Below, one piece after another: positions 45,481 to 54,355 of a stretch of DNA of 64,000 nt. This DNA comes from Thiobacillus denitrificans. Lineage in GTDB: Bacteria > Pseudomonadota > Gammaproteobacteria > Burkholderiales > Thiobacillaceae. Each line of letters opens with the position of its first letter. The stretch's first letter is position 1. Both the position numbers and the translations under genes were made by a program. The notes beneath the pieces are model-generated. The model saw only the letters and a list, made by a program, of their open reading frames with translations. It was not told the origin of the DNA and did not search any database. The stretch covers positions 173,531 through 237,530 of the forward strand of contig DYIY01000006.1 in assembly GCA_020723405.1 (NCBI GenBank), in the 5' to 3' direction.

Positions 45481-45924
45481 TCAGGTGTGGGGGCGGGCAT
45501 GGACGTGCTGGCCCACCGCTTCCGCTTCCACCGGGACCAGATTCAACTGGGCGTGGCGCACGCCCCTTTCCGCGCCGATCTTTTCGCCCAGGGCCCGCAC
45601 CTCCCCGGTGTGGCCGCGCAGGAACAGGGTTTCCAGGCAGTGATCGTGATCCAGGTGGACGTGCATGCTGGACACCACCAGGTCATGGGCGTGGTGTTGC
45701 AGGTCGGTGAGCCGTTCCGCCAGGCGCCGCTCGTGGTGGTTGAAGACGTAGGACAGGCTGGCCACGCAATGGGGCGCCTCCTCCCGTGCCAGGCGGGCCA
45801 GTTCCAGTTCCCGGCGCAACAGGTCGCGCATGGCTTCGGAGCGGTTGGCATAGCCCCGGGCCCGGATCAGGGAATCGAACTCCCGGGCCAGGGATTCTTC
45901 CAGGGATATGGTGATGCGTTCCAT
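45481..45924 (-). CDS. nikR: Nickel-responsive regulator NikR
   Basis: 147 residues. A ribbon-helix-helix domain (MERITISLEESLAREFDSLI, ANRSEAMRDLLRREL) and a C-terminal ACT-like metal domain with the NikR nickel site HVHLDHDHCLETLFLRG (His, His, Cys ligands). It represses nickel uptake genes when Ni is plentiful. The start at 45924 matches family N-termini; the longer open frame upstream is antisense-like and overlaps the next gene. No nickel transporter lies nearby. Confidence 0.95.
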   Translation of the reverse strand: MERITISLEESLAREFDSLIRARGYANRSEAMRDLLRRELELARLAREEAPHCVASLSYVFNHHERRLAERLTDLQHHAHDLVVSSMHVHLDHDHCLETLFLRGHTGEVRALGEKIGAERGVRHAQLNLVPVEAEAVGQHVHARPHT

Positions 45925-45968
45925 CGCAAGGGTCCTCGGGGCGTGGTGGAAGGAGTGTAGCAACCCGC

Positions 45969-47969
45969 TCAGGGCTGGGGCGGACCGCCCGGGCGGAAGC
46001 GCTGCACGGCCGCCGTCAGGGCCTCCACCTGGGCGGGTTCGGCGGCACCGTAACGGGCTGCCAGATAAAGCCGGGTGACGGTGGCGATGGGTTCGGCCAG
46101 ATCGGGACGGGCGGCGGCGGCCCGACGGGCATAATCCGTCGGCCCCTCGGCCCCGCCCCGGGGCAGCCCCAGCCGGGCCAGGCGGGCGCAGAATCGGGCA
46201 TAGGCCCGGGCAGCCGGGTCCAGGGCCGGGCGCCGGCGCTGGAAGAGCAGGGCGGCCAGAACCAGCAGGCCCAGGGCCAGGAGCGCCGTCAACAGGCCCA
46301 CCATGCCCTGGAGGGTGGCCAGGAATGGCGCCAGGCTGGCCAGGAAGCGGCGCTGCCTGTCGTGGTTGTAGCCCAGCACCCACTGGTTCCAGCGGCTGTT
46401 CACCAGATCCCAGCCCAGGTCCAGGGCGCGCAGCCAATCTCCAGCCACGGGCAGGGGAATATCGAGCCGTTCCCCCGCCGGCAGGGCGGCGTTCACGCCC
46501 TGTTCCACCCGCTCCGGCGCCACCGCGGCCGTGGGGTCCACCCGGGTCCAGCCCAGTTGCGGCAGCCACACTTCCGCCCAGGCGTGGGCGTCCCGTCCAC
46601 GTACGATCCAGTGGCGCCCATAGGGGTTGAATTCCCCACCCTGGTAGCCGGTGACCACCCGGGCCGGCACCCCGGCCGCCCGCATGAGGAAGACGAAGGC
46701 CCCGGCATAGTGCTCACAGAACCCCCGGCGGGTGTCGAACAGGAATTCGTCCACGGCCGATTCCCCCAGGGGGGGCGGACTCAGGGTGTAAAAGAACTTC
46801 TCCTGGCGGAAGTGGGACAGGGCCCGTTCCACGATGGCGGCATCGCCACCGCCTGCCACGGCCAAGTCCAGGGCCAGTTCCCGGGCCCGCCGGTTGCCGC
46901 CCGGCGGCAGGGCCAGTGCCCGGGTGCGATGGGTCGCCTCCAGAACCGGATCCAGCCGGTAGGCGGGATGGGAACTGACCTGGTAGCGCAGGCGTTGGTG
47001 CACGGGATCCCGGGCCTGCCATTGCAGGTCGGGGCCCAGGCTGGAGACCGGCTGGTCAGGCAGCCGGGCCGGGTAACCCAGGAGAAACAGCCAGCGCTGG
47101 TGGTGGGGCTCCAGGGTGATGGTGTAGTTGAGGGGCTCGCCCAGACCCTGGCCCTGGGGACTGGCCGGTTCCACGGGCCGGGCCCGGTACCAGCCCCGGC
47201 CATCGAAGTCCCAGAGCACCGGACCTCGCCAGTAGAGGTCCCGGCTCTGGGGTTGAGCAGCGGGAAATTCGGCGCGGAAGGCCAGTTCGTCGGAAAGGAT
47301 GAGACGGCTGATGTCTCCGGGACTCATCTGTTCCGCCAGGCCGCTGGCCGCCGTTTTCTGCTGGGGCAGCCCCCACAGGGGGCCCTGGATGCGGGGAAAG
47401 AGGACGAACAGCAACAGGGCCAGGGGCAGGGCCTGGAGCATCAACTGGCCGGCCAGAATCAGGTTGGGCCGGCTGCGGGCCGCCAGTTGTCCAGGCGGTG
47501 TTTCCAGGGCCACGAAGGCCGCCACCAACACCGTGCCGGCCAGGGCCATCCAGCCGGCGGTGAACAGGGCCTGGTCCTCCAGGAAATGGGCTACCAGCAG
47601 GAAGAGGGTGACGAAAAGCAGGCCGGCCCGATCCCGGGTCGTGTCCAGTTCCAGCAATTTGGCACCGGACAGAAAGGCCAGCAGGGCGACCCCGCCTCCC
47701 GGCCCCAACACGCTGCCGTAGCCCAGCAGCACCCCGCCCACGCCACCCAGGGTGGCCAGCCACTTCAGCCAGTGGTTGAGGGGCGGCTGGCGGCGAGCCG
47801 CGCCGCGCAGACTCAGGCCGGCGAAGCCCAACCAGGCCAGGCTGATCCAGGCGGGCAGATGCCAGGCGTGGGGCAGCAGCACCAGGCCCAGCGGGACCAC
47901 CAGCCAGAACCGTTGCAGGAGTAGGGGATTCAGGGTGCCTCCCCATAACGGGCCAGGGCTTCCAGGCAT
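45969..47969 (-). CDS. TgpA-type protein (DUF3488 and transglutaminase domains)
   Basis: 666 residues. About six N-terminal membrane helices (LVVPLGLVLLPHAW, VALLAFLSGAKLLEL, LLFVTLFLLVAHFL, MLQALPLALLLFVLFP), then a periplasmic transglutaminase core (RRGFCEHYAGAFVFLMRAAG: Cys; HAWAEVWLPQLGWTRVDPTA: His and Asp), a last membrane helix (LLTALLALGLLVLAALLF) and DUF4129-like tail. The start is uncertain: ATG 47969 overlaps DUF58 by 40 bases; a CTG at 47933 has GGGGAGG just upstream and overlaps the DUF58 stop as CTGA. It partners DUF58 and MoxR in other bacteria. Confidence 0.9.
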   Translation of the reverse strand: MPGSPGPLWGGTLNPLLLQRFWLVVPLGLVLLPHAWHLPAWISLAWLGFAGLSLRGAARRQPPLNHWLKWLATLGGVGGVLLGYGSVLGPGGGVALLAFLSGAKLLELDTTRDRAGLLFVTLFLLVAHFLEDQALFTAGWMALAGTVLVAAFVALETPPGQLAARSRPNLILAGQLMLQALPLALLLFVLFPRIQGPLWGLPQQKTAASGLAEQMSPGDISRLILSDELAFRAEFPAAQPQSRDLYWRGPVLWDFDGRGWYRARPVEPASPQGQGLGEPLNYTITLEPHHQRWLFLLGYPARLPDQPVSSLGPDLQWQARDPVHQRLRYQVSSHPAYRLDPVLEATHRTRALALPPGGNRRARELALDLAVAGGGDAAIVERALSHFRQEKFFYTLSPPPLGESAVDEFLFDTRRGFCEHYAGAFVFLMRAAGVPARVVTGYQGGEFNPYGRHWIVRGRDAHAWAEVWLPQLGWTRVDPTAAVAPERVEQGVNAALPAGERLDIPLPVAGDWLRALDLGWDLVNSRWNQWVLGYNHDRQRRFLASLAPFLATLQGMVGLLTALLALGLLVLAALLFQRRRPALDPAARAYARFCARLARLGLPRGGAEGPTDYARRAAAARPDLAEPIATVTRLYLAARYGAAEPAQVEALTAAVQRFRPGGPPQP

Positions 47970-48880
47970 CGGTGCCGGTGGGACTCCCCGGTTCCCGGGG
48001 CGATCTCCCGGCCCGGCAGGCGCAGGCCGAAGGCCAGGCCGGCAGCGTGGGCGTCCAGGACCCAGCGGGCCAGGCGGGACAGGCGGGCTTCAACGTCCCT
48101 TTCCGGAGTCCATTGCCAATCCAGCCAGAGCTCCCGCCGGCCCCCGCCGGCGAACTGTTTGGTAAGCAGGCGGCCATCTCCCCGGGCTGCGGTTTTCCAG
48201 GCGATGCGCCGCGGCGGGTCGCCGGGCTGGTAACCGCGCAGGCCGGCAAATTCCGCCCCTTCCCCGGCCCGTCTGTCCGCCTCCCCCCCGGTACCGCCGG
48301 CCTCGGGAAAGGGTTTGGAATCCGGCGCGGGGGCCGGATACACCAGGATGCCCCAATCCATCTCCAATACCGTCCAGCAACGGAACAGACCCAGGGGAAA
48401 CACGCTGTACACCGCGAAGCGGCCCGGCCGGTGCCAGCCCCGCCGGGGTTGCTCCAGGAGGAAGGCCAGGCGGCCCGTTTCACCCGGTGCCAGATCCACC
48501 GGCATCCCCTGGCCATCACCGTGGCGGAGGGCCAGACCCCGGCGCGGACGGGGGCCGGGATTGCCGGCGGAAAGGGCCAATTCCGCCCGCTCACCGGCAA
48601 AGACCGGTGCCACGGGCAGGGTGGCAAGTCTCAGGCCGGACAGATTGCGGTGGGTGTGCAGCATGGCCACCAGGCCCAGGCCGGCAAACCAGAAGGTGAA
48701 CAGATAGGCCAGGCTCAGCCCGTAGTTCATGGACCCCACCAACAACCCCAACAGCAGGGCGCCGAAGACCAGGCCCATGGGGGTAGGCAGGATGTAGAGC
48801 CGGCGGCCGGTGAGGGTGATGGGACCCGACTCCACCCGGGGCGGCCGCCAGGGCAGATAGGGCAGGGCGCGGCTGGCCAT
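47930..48880 (-). CDS. DUF58 domain protein
   Basis: 316 residues. Two N-terminal membrane helices (LVFGALLLGLLVGSMNYGLS; AYLFTFWFAGLGLVAML) precede the DUF58 core: GLRGYQPGDPPRRIAWKTAA (the RxxxxGDPxRxIxWK signature) and LWLDWQWTPERDVEARLSRL. DUF58 proteins are thought to work with MoxR ATPases as chaperone partners. It overlaps the TgpA gene. Its usual partner moxR lies further upstream, beyond an inserted hydrolase gene. Confidence 0.9.
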   Translation of the reverse strand: MASRALPYLPWRPPRVESGPITLTGRRLYILPTPMGLVFGALLLGLLVGSMNYGLSLAYLFTFWFAGLGLVAMLHTHRNLSGLRLATLPVAPVFAGERAELALSAGNPGPRPRRGLALRHGDGQGMPVDLAPGETGRLAFLLEQPRRGWHRPGRFAVYSVFPLGLFRCWTVLEMDWGILVYPAPAPDSKPFPEAGGTGGEADRRAGEGAEFAGLRGYQPGDPPRRIAWKTAARGDGRLLTKQFAGGGRRELWLDWQWTPERDVEARLSRLARWVLDAHAAGLAFGLRLPGREIAPGTGESHRHRCLEALARYGEAP

Positions 48881-48909
48881 GGTCGTCCCGGCCTCCGGCC
48901 CCTGCCGGC

Positions 48910-49800
48910 TCAGACGCCGTGCTGCCTGAACCAGGCCTGGAGCCGCTGCCAGCCGTCCTCCGCCTCGGTCTTGCGGTAGCTGGGCCGGTAGTCGGCGTGG
49001 AAGGCGTGGGGGGCGTCGGGATAGAGATGGATGGCGGAGGCCTTGCTCGCCGGGCTGCTCGAGGCGGCCAGGGCCGCCCGCATCTTGTCCACCGTATCGT
49101 TGGGAATGCCCGTGTCCTGGCCCCCGTAAAGACCCAGGACCGGGCCCTTCAGGTCGTTGGCCAGGTCCAGGGGATGTTTGGGGGTGAGTTCGCTGGTACC
49201 GCTGGTGAGCCGGCCATACCAGGCCACGCCCGCCTTCACGGCCGGGTTGTGGGCGGCGTAGAGCCAGGTGATGCGCCCGCCCCAGCAGAAGCCGGTGACG
49301 CCCAGGCGGGCGGCGTCGCCGCCGTTGGCCTTGGCCCAGGCGGCACAGGCGTCCAGATCGGCCATCACCTGGGCGTCGGGCACCTTGGACACCACCTTGG
49401 CGATGATGTCCGGGATGGTGGTGTATTGCCGGGGATCCCCCTGGCGGGCGTAAAGCTCGGGGGCGATGGCCTGGTAGCCCAGCTTGGCCAGGCGGCGGCA
49501 GGTGTCCTTGATGTACTCGTGGACGCCGAAGATCTCCTGGACCACCAGGATGGTGGCGAAGTTCGTGCCCTTGGCCGGCTGGGCCCGGTAGGCGGGCATG
49601 TTGCCGTCACGGGTGGGCACCTGGATCTCGCCAGCCAGCAGGCCTTCGCTGTCGGTGCTGACGGAAGTCTGGGCCATCACCGGCTGGACGGCCAGGGCGA
49701 AGCCGGCGCCCAGGGCAGTGACCAGGAAATTACGCCGGTTCAGGGGCTGGGGTGGGGGGCTCAGGGAATCGTGTTCTGCTTGCAGGTAGTCCAGGTTCAT
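48910..49800 (-). CDS. Dienelactone hydrolase family protein, exported
   Basis: 296 residues. An N-terminal [18 protein letters not shown] stretch resembles a Tat-type signal (with RR) ending VMA. The catalytic domain has the dienelactone-hydrolase nucleophile GFCWGGRI (Cys), GGQDTGIP (Asp) and PHAFHADY (His). GAGGAGACACC precedes the ATG. It probably hydrolyses an ester or lactone in the periplasm; the substrate is unknown. It sits between moxR and DUF58, normally adjacent genes. Confidence 0.88.
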   Translation of the reverse strand: MNLDYLQAEHDSLSPPPQPLNRRNFLVTALGAGFALAVQPVMAQTSVSTDSEGLLAGEIQVPTRDGNMPAYRAQPAKGTNFATILVVQEIFGVHEYIKDTCRRLAKLGYQAIAPELYARQGDPRQYTTIPDIIAKVVSKVPDAQVMADLDACAAWAKANGGDAARLGVTGFCWGGRITWLYAAHNPAVKAGVAWYGRLTSGTSELTPKHPLDLANDLKGPVLGLYGGQDTGIPNDTVDKMRAALAASSSPASKASAIHLYPDAPHAFHADYRPSYRKTEAEDGWQRLQAWFRQHGV

Positions 49801-49857
49801 GGTGTCTCCTCTCTTGTGTGGGGTGAAGCGTGGGTATCGGCTGGATGGGGGCCCGGT

Positions 49858-50772
49858 TCAGGGAATGGCCACCTCCAGCAGGATCCGTGGGGCCCAGTCC
49901 TCGCCGGCCCGGCTCACGCCGGCGCTGGGAAAGAGGCGGTGGGCCACCAGGGCCGGCAACACGGCCTGGACGTCTTCCGGCTGGGCAAAGTTCCGCCCTT
50001 CCAGAAAGGCCCAGGCCTGGGTGACCCGTAGCAGGCCCAGGCCGGCCCGGGGCGACAGGCCGGCGGCAAAGCGGGCATCGCCCCGGCTGGCGGTGATGAG
50101 GGCCTGGAGGTAGTCCAGCAGGGCGTCGGACACATGGATGCCGCGCACGGCCTGTTGGTGGCCGGCGAAATCCTCCGGGCCCAGCACCGGCGCCAGGTTG
50201 GCCAGGATGTCCCGGCGGTCCTCGCCGCGCAGCAGGGCCCGTTCCGCCGCCCGTTCGGGAAAGCCCAGGCGGATGCGCAGCAGGAAGCGGTCGAGCTGGG
50301 ACTCCGGCAGGGGAAAGGCGCCGATCTGGTCTCCCGGGTTCTGGGTGGCGATGACGAAGAAGGGGCAGGGCAGGGGCCGGGTTTCCCCCTCGATGCTCAC
50401 CTGGCCTTCCTCCATGGCCTCCAGCAAGGCGCTCTGGGCCTTGGGGCTGGCCCGGTTGATCTCGTCGGCCAGGATCACCTGGGCGAAGATGGGCCCCGGG
50501 TGGAAGGTGAACTTGCCGCTGTCCCGGTCGTAGATGGCAGCCCCCAGAATGTCGGCGGGCAAGAGGTCGCTGGTGAACTGGATGCGGCGGAACTCCAGGC
50601 CCAGGGTGCGGGCCAGGGCGTGGGCCAGGGTGGTCTTGCCCACCCCGGGCACGTCCTCGATGAGCAGATGGCCCCGGGCCAGCAGGCAGGCAAGGCAGAG
50701 GCGGACCTGGCGGTCCTTGCCCAGGACGATGCGGTTGATCTGCTCCAGGGCGCGGGCGAGGGTGGGGTTCAT
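49858..50772 (-). CDS. MoxR family AAA+ ATPase
   Basis: 304 residues. Walker A (EDVPGVGKTTLAHALA), Walker B (VILADEINRASPKAQ), sensor 1 (VIATQNPGDQIGAFPLPESQ) and the MoxR lid (ALITASRGDARFAAGLSPRAG) are present. MoxR ATPases act as chaperones for VWA or DUF58 partners. It is followed by the hydrolase and then DUF58-tgpA on the same strand. Confidence 0.95.
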   Translation of the reverse strand: MNPTLARALEQINRIVLGKDRQVRLCLACLLARGHLLIEDVPGVGKTTLAHALARTLGLEFRRIQFTSDLLPADILGAAIYDRDSGKFTFHPGPIFAQVILADEINRASPKAQSALLEAMEEGQVSIEGETRPLPCPFFVIATQNPGDQIGAFPLPESQLDRFLLRIRLGFPERAAERALLRGEDRRDILANLAPVLGPEDFAGHQQAVRGIHVSDALLDYLQALITASRGDARFAAGLSPRAGLGLLRVTQAWAFLEGRNFAQPEDVQAVLPALVAHRLFPSAGVSRAGEDWAPRILLEVAIP

Positions 50773-50871
50773 GGCGAGGTGTCCGTGTTTTGTCGGGATA
50801 CTAGGGACCCGGCGGCCTCCCTGACAACCCGGAATGAGGAATGAAGCCGGCCCGGGCCCCGCGCCGGGGCC

Positions 50872-52143
50872 TCAGGCTTCCTCGCTTCGGCCCGCCCGTT
50901 CCAGCAGCAGGGCCCGTTCCCGGGCGTTGCGGGCCAGCCTCGCGGCCCGCTCGAACTCGGCGCGGGCTTCCTCCATGCGCTCCAGTCGGGCCAGCAGGTC
51001 GCCGCGCACGGCGGGCAGCAGGTGGTAGTCCTTCAGGCCGGCTTCGTCGCGCAGGGTGTCGACGATTTCCAGTCCCGCCGCCGGGCCGAAGGCCATGGCC
51101 ACCGCCACGGCCCGGTTCAGGGTCACCACGGGGGAGGGGGCCACCTGGGCCAGGGCGTCGTAGAGGGCGGCGATGCGGGCCCAGTCGGTGGCCTCCAGGC
51201 TGGCGGCCCGGGTGTGGCAGGCGGCAATGGCGGCCTGGAGGGCGTAGGGGCCCAAGGGGCCGGGCAGGGCCTCGGCCCGGGCCAGGGCATCCAGGCCCCG
51301 GCGGATCAACAGGGGGTCCCAGCGGCTGCGGTCCTGGTCCTTGAGCAGCACCGGCTCGCCGGCGGGGGTGAGCCGGGCGGCGAAGCGGGAGGCCTGGATT
51401 TCCATCAGCGCCAGCAGGCCCAGCACCTCGCTCTCCCGGGGCATCAAACCCGCCAGCACCCGGCCCAGGCGCAGAGCTTCCTCGGACAGGGCGGGGCGCA
51501 TCCAGTCGTCGCCGGCGGTGGCGGCGTAGCCCTCGTTGAAAATCAGGTAGATCACTTCCAGCACCGAGGCCAGGCGCTGATGCAGTTCCACCCCCCGGGG
51601 TACCTCGAAGGGCACCCGGGCAGCGGCCAGGCTGCGCTTGGCCCGGACGATGCGCTGGGCGATGGCGGATTCGGTCTTCAGGTAGGCCCGGGCGATCTCT
51701 TCCGTGGTGAGGCCGCCCATGACCCGCAGGGTCAGGGCACTGCGGGCCTCCGGCGCCAGCACCGGGTGGCAGGCGGTGAAGATGAGGCGCAGCAGATCGT
51801 CCCCCACCTCGTCGTCCAGCCCGTCGTCCACCCACCGGGCCCGGTCATCCCCCGCCACTGCGTGGTGGAAATCCAGTTCCCGGCCGATCTCCTCGGCCTT
51901 GCCCGCTGCCATCCGGCGATGGCGCAGCAGATCCAGGGCCCGGCGCTTGGCCGCCGTCATCAGCCAGGCCCCCGGGTTGTCCGGCATGCCGTCCCGGCCC
52001 CAGGTCTCCATGGCCGCCACCAGGGCATCCTGGGCACAGTCCTCCGCCTCGCCCACATCGCGCAGGATGCGGGCCACGGCGCCGATGACCTTGGCGGCTT
52101 CCAGGTGCCAGATGGCGGTGAGGGAGTTGTGGGGGGTGGACAT
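50872..52143 (-). CDS. ECF42-type RNA polymerase sigma factor
   Basis: 423 residues. Sigma-2 (RILRDVGEAEDCAQDALVAA, NPGAWLMTAAKRRALDLLRH) and sigma-4 (RVMGGLTTEEIARAYLKTES, AIAQRIVRAKRSLA) are followed by a ~220-residue C-terminal extension with DUF6596/TPR-like helices (LASVLEVIYLIFNEGYAATA; VALNRAVAVAMAF-like VTLNRAVAVAMAFGPA). This long extension is the mark of ECF42 factors, which lack an anti-sigma factor and travel with YciI/DGPF-domain genes, as here. The start at 52143 (MSTPHNSLTAI) replaces a longer frame through repeats. Confidence 0.92.
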   Translation of the reverse strand: MSTPHNSLTAIWHLEAAKVIGAVARILRDVGEAEDCAQDALVAAMETWGRDGMPDNPGAWLMTAAKRRALDLLRHRRMAAGKAEEIGRELDFHHAVAGDDRARWVDDGLDDEVGDDLLRLIFTACHPVLAPEARSALTLRVMGGLTTEEIARAYLKTESAIAQRIVRAKRSLAAARVPFEVPRGVELHQRLASVLEVIYLIFNEGYAATAGDDWMRPALSEEALRLGRVLAGLMPRESEVLGLLALMEIQASRFAARLTPAGEPVLLKDQDRSRWDPLLIRRGLDALARAEALPGPLGPYALQAAIAACHTRAASLEATDWARIAALYDALAQVAPSPVVTLNRAVAVAMAFGPAAGLEIVDTLRDEAGLKDYHLLPAVRGDLLARLERMEEARAEFERAARLARNARERALLLERAGRSEEA

Positions 52144-52212
52144 GGGGGGTATGGAAGGGGATGGGGTGGCTGCAAGCCGACTGGCAACAGTAGCTCCGGG
52201 TGGGGCGTCGAA

Positions 52213-52505
52213 CCCTGCACTTCCCCCTTTCATAAAGGGGGATTGAGGGGGATTTGAACCCGGCTAGGCAAATCATCGTCGGCAAATCCCCCCCACCCCC
52301 CCTTTACAAAGGGGGGAGACAAGCAGGTCGGCTAAGCGTCAGCGGGCTGGTTCCGCACGGCCTAAATGAAAGGAAGAGGTGGGTAGATGCACGTCCCTTG
52401 GCATCGATAGCCCTGGGTAGTACGCCAACTCCTGCACTTCCCCCTTTCGTAAAGGGGGATTGAGGGGGATTTAAACCCGGCCAGGCAAGCCACCATCGGC
52501 AAATT
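52213..52505. repeat. Repeat block in a 395-base gap: duplicated 75-bp unit plus inverted palindrome
   Basis: Between the ECF42 gene and the NTF2/VOC fusion lies a gap without a gene. A ~75-base unit occurs twice in direct orientation (52213-52287 and 52431-52505) with ~88% visible identity; each holds the C/G palindrome (CCCCCTTT...AAAGGGGG) and an AT-poor tail. A third palindrome in opposite orientation abuts the first (52285-52318). The ~110 bases between the copies hold nothing I recognise. Confidence 0.85.
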
Positions 52506-52538
52506 CACCCCAACCCCACCGCCTGTTCCCCTCTCCCC

Positions 52539-53369
52539 CTACTGCATGGAATGCAGCCCAATCATGTTGCCTTCCGAATCCCGCACCAGGGCGATGAAGC
52601 CGTACTGGCCGATGGAAAACTTCGGCTTCACCACCTCACCCCCCGCCTGGGCCGCACGCTCCGCCTGCACCGCGCAGTCGGCGCAACTGAAATAGACCAT
52701 GGTGCTGTTGCCCCCCGGTTCCACCCCGGCCACGCGCGCCAGGGCGCCGCTGGCACCGTAGCTGCCCGGCTCCATGGGAAAGCCCCAAAGTTCCACCGGA
52801 CTCTCCAGCCGGGTGAACTGCACTTCAAACACGGCCCCATAGAAGCCCTTGGCCCGCTCCATGTCCGCCACGTAGATCTCGAACCAGCCCGCCGGATTGG
52901 TTGTGCAGCATCCCGCCTCCGCACCGGGGAGCAGCGCGTCGGGGGACAACACGGTCTTTTCCGTGTAGGGGTCGAAGGGTGCCGAGCAATGGTCATGGAC
53001 GATGCGCCAGCCCTCGGCCTCTTTGCGCCAGAGGATGGAACTGCGGAACCAGTGCCGGCCCGCCGGATGATTGGCCGGCAGGTCGATGAAGTGCCACAGG
53101 AAGTGGGCGCTGGCCAGTTCGCCGCCCAGATGCAGTCCCAGGTCCCGGGTCTCGATGGCGAAGGACTCGGGGAAGTAGGGCAGGCAGTCCACGATTTTCT
53201 TGCGCAGGCTATCCGGCCCTTCGGAAAAGGGCGGAATGGCATCGAAGCTCACCGCGTCGGCGGCGTAGAGCGCCATCAGGGCGTCGGCGTCCTTGCGGCA
53301 GAAGGCGTGTTGCCACTCGGTCAGGGCGGCGTGGATCAATGTTTCGTCGGTCATTTTTTCGTCGGTCAT
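52539..53369 (-). CDS. NTF2/SnoaL-like domain fused to a VOC (glyoxalase-fold) domain
   Basis: 276 residues. Residues 1-~140 are SnoaL/NTF2-like (ALTEWQHAFCRKDADALMAL, YAADAVSFD, WFRSSILWRKEAEGWRIVHD). Residues ~155-276 are a VOC domain of the PhnB/YdfG-like type (FEIYVADMERAKGFYGAVFE; FSIGQYGFIALVRDSEGNMI). Separately encoded proteins of both types occur in other ECF42 clusters; here they are one chain. CTGAGGAGACC precedes the ATG. Function unknown, perhaps binding or modifying a small toxic metabolite. Confidence 0.85.
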   Translation of the reverse strand: MTDEKMTDETLIHAALTEWQHAFCRKDADALMALYAADAVSFDAIPPFSEGPDSLRKKIVDCLPYFPESFAIETRDLGLHLGGELASAHFLWHFIDLPANHPAGRHWFRSSILWRKEAEGWRIVHDHCSAPFDPYTEKTVLSPDALLPGAEAGCCTTNPAGWFEIYVADMERAKGFYGAVFEVQFTRLESPVELWGFPMEPGSYGASGALARVAGVEPGGNSTMVYFSCADCAVQAERAAQAGGEVVKPKFSIGQYGFIALVRDSEGNMIGLHSMQ

Positions 53370-53407
53370 ATGGGTCTCCTCAGGTTGGTTTCCTTATCTT
53401 GCTCTGC

Positions 53408-53764
53408 TCAATGGACGTAGCACGGTGCGCATTCCCGCACCTCCACGGTGGCGAAGCGGGCGGCCGGGCAGCGTTGGGCGATGGCCACGGCCTCGTCCCG
53501 GTCCGCCGCCTCGATGAGAAAGAAGCCGCCCACCATCTCCCGGGCCTCGGCATAGGGACCGTCCAGCAGTTGCGGCCTGCCCTGGGCCTGGCGGACCCGC
53601 ACGGCATGGTCGTCCGGCCGCAGGGATTCGCTGGCGTACAGCTTGCCCTGGGCGTGCAGGCCCTGGCCGAAGGCCACCATCTCGGCGTACAGGGCCCGGC
53701 CCTCGGCTTCGCTGCGGTCGCTGCGCTGGCCCCGGGGTTCCACGATCATCAGCATGAATTTCAT
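53408..53764 (-). CDS. YciI/DGPF-domain protein
   Basis: 118 residues. KFMLMIVEPRGQRSDRSEAE, ALYAEMVAFGQGLHAQGKLY, then the DGPF motif LLDGPYAEAREMVGGFFLIE and AIAQRCPAARFATVEVRE. These ferredoxin-like-fold proteins are the hallmark partners of ECF41/ECF42 sigma factors. The gene is 9 bases after the VOC gene, so the two are cotranscribed. Biochemical role unknown. Confidence 0.9.
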   Translation of the reverse strand: MKFMLMIVEPRGQRSDRSEAEGRALYAEMVAFGQGLHAQGKLYASESLRPDDHAVRVRQAQGRPQLLDGPYAEAREMVGGFFLIEAADRDEAVAIAQRCPAARFATVEVRECAPCYVH

Positions 53765-53773
53765 GATGGCGCC

Positions 53774-54247
53774 TCAGGCTTCCGGCCCGCCGCAACCCCT
53801 GGCGGCCGCGGCGGCGATCTCTTCCGGGGAGACGTCGCGCACGTGGGTGGCCAGGGACCAGCGGTGGCCGAAGGGGTCATCCACCTGGCTGTAGCGGTCG
53901 CCCCAGAACATGTCCGTGGGGGGCATCACCGCCTGGGCGCCGGCGGCCACCGCCCGGGCGAAGGCGGCGTCCACGTCGGCCACGTAGAGATGCAGGACCA
54001 CGGGCGTGCCCTTCAGGCTCTGGGGCCCCAGGGCACCCCATTCCGGTGCTTCGTCCATGAGGAACACATGGGAGTCGCCGATGCGCATCATGCCGTGCAT
54101 CAGGCCCCCGTCCGGGCCGGGCAGGCGGGCCAGATCCACGGCGCCGAAGGCCTTCACGTAGAAATCCATGGCCTCCGCCGCACCCCGGCAGATGAGATGG
54201 GGCGTCAGCGTGGACATGTCTTGGGGAATGGCTTGTACCGTGCTCAT
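53774..54247 (-). CDS. VOC family (PhnB-like) protein
   Basis: 157 residues. TLTPHLICRGAAEAMDFYVK, AFGAVDLARLPGPDGGLMHG, VLHLYVADVDAAFARAVAAG and DPFGHRWSLATHVRDVSPEE follow the PhnB/YdcJ-like VOC pattern. It is the first gene after an ECF42-type promoter (54305-54331). It forms an operon with the YciI gene downstream. Confidence 0.88.
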   Translation of the reverse strand: MSTVQAIPQDMSTLTPHLICRGAAEAMDFYVKAFGAVDLARLPGPDGGLMHGMMRIGDSHVFLMDEAPEWGALGPQSLKGTPVVLHLYVADVDAAFARAVAAGAQAVMPPTDMFWGDRYSQVDDPFGHRWSLATHVRDVSPEEIAAAAARGCGGPEA

Positions 54248-54304
54248 GGTTCTCTCCTGTAGTTGGCAGGCCCACCGGAAAACGCCCGGGGCCTCATTGT
54301 GTAC

Positions 54305-54331
54305 GACGAAGCTGATCTGCCTGAATCGACA
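54305..54331 (-). promoter_or_regulatory. ECF42-type promoter of the VOC-YciI operon
   Basis: On the minus strand, TGTCGA (54331-54326) is followed after exactly 17 bases by CGTC (54308-54305), extended as CGTCGTAC. This agrees with the published ECF42 consensus (TGTCGA at -35, CGA/TC at -10). The VOC start codon is 54 bases further on. Confidence 0.8.
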
Positions 54332-54355
54332 GGTGGACGATGGCTTGGTTCGATT

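Noticed and set aside
52213..52505. Possible CRISPR array because of repeated units
   Set aside because: Only two direct copies, unequal spacing and palindromes of a family found elsewhere in the window; no cas genes.
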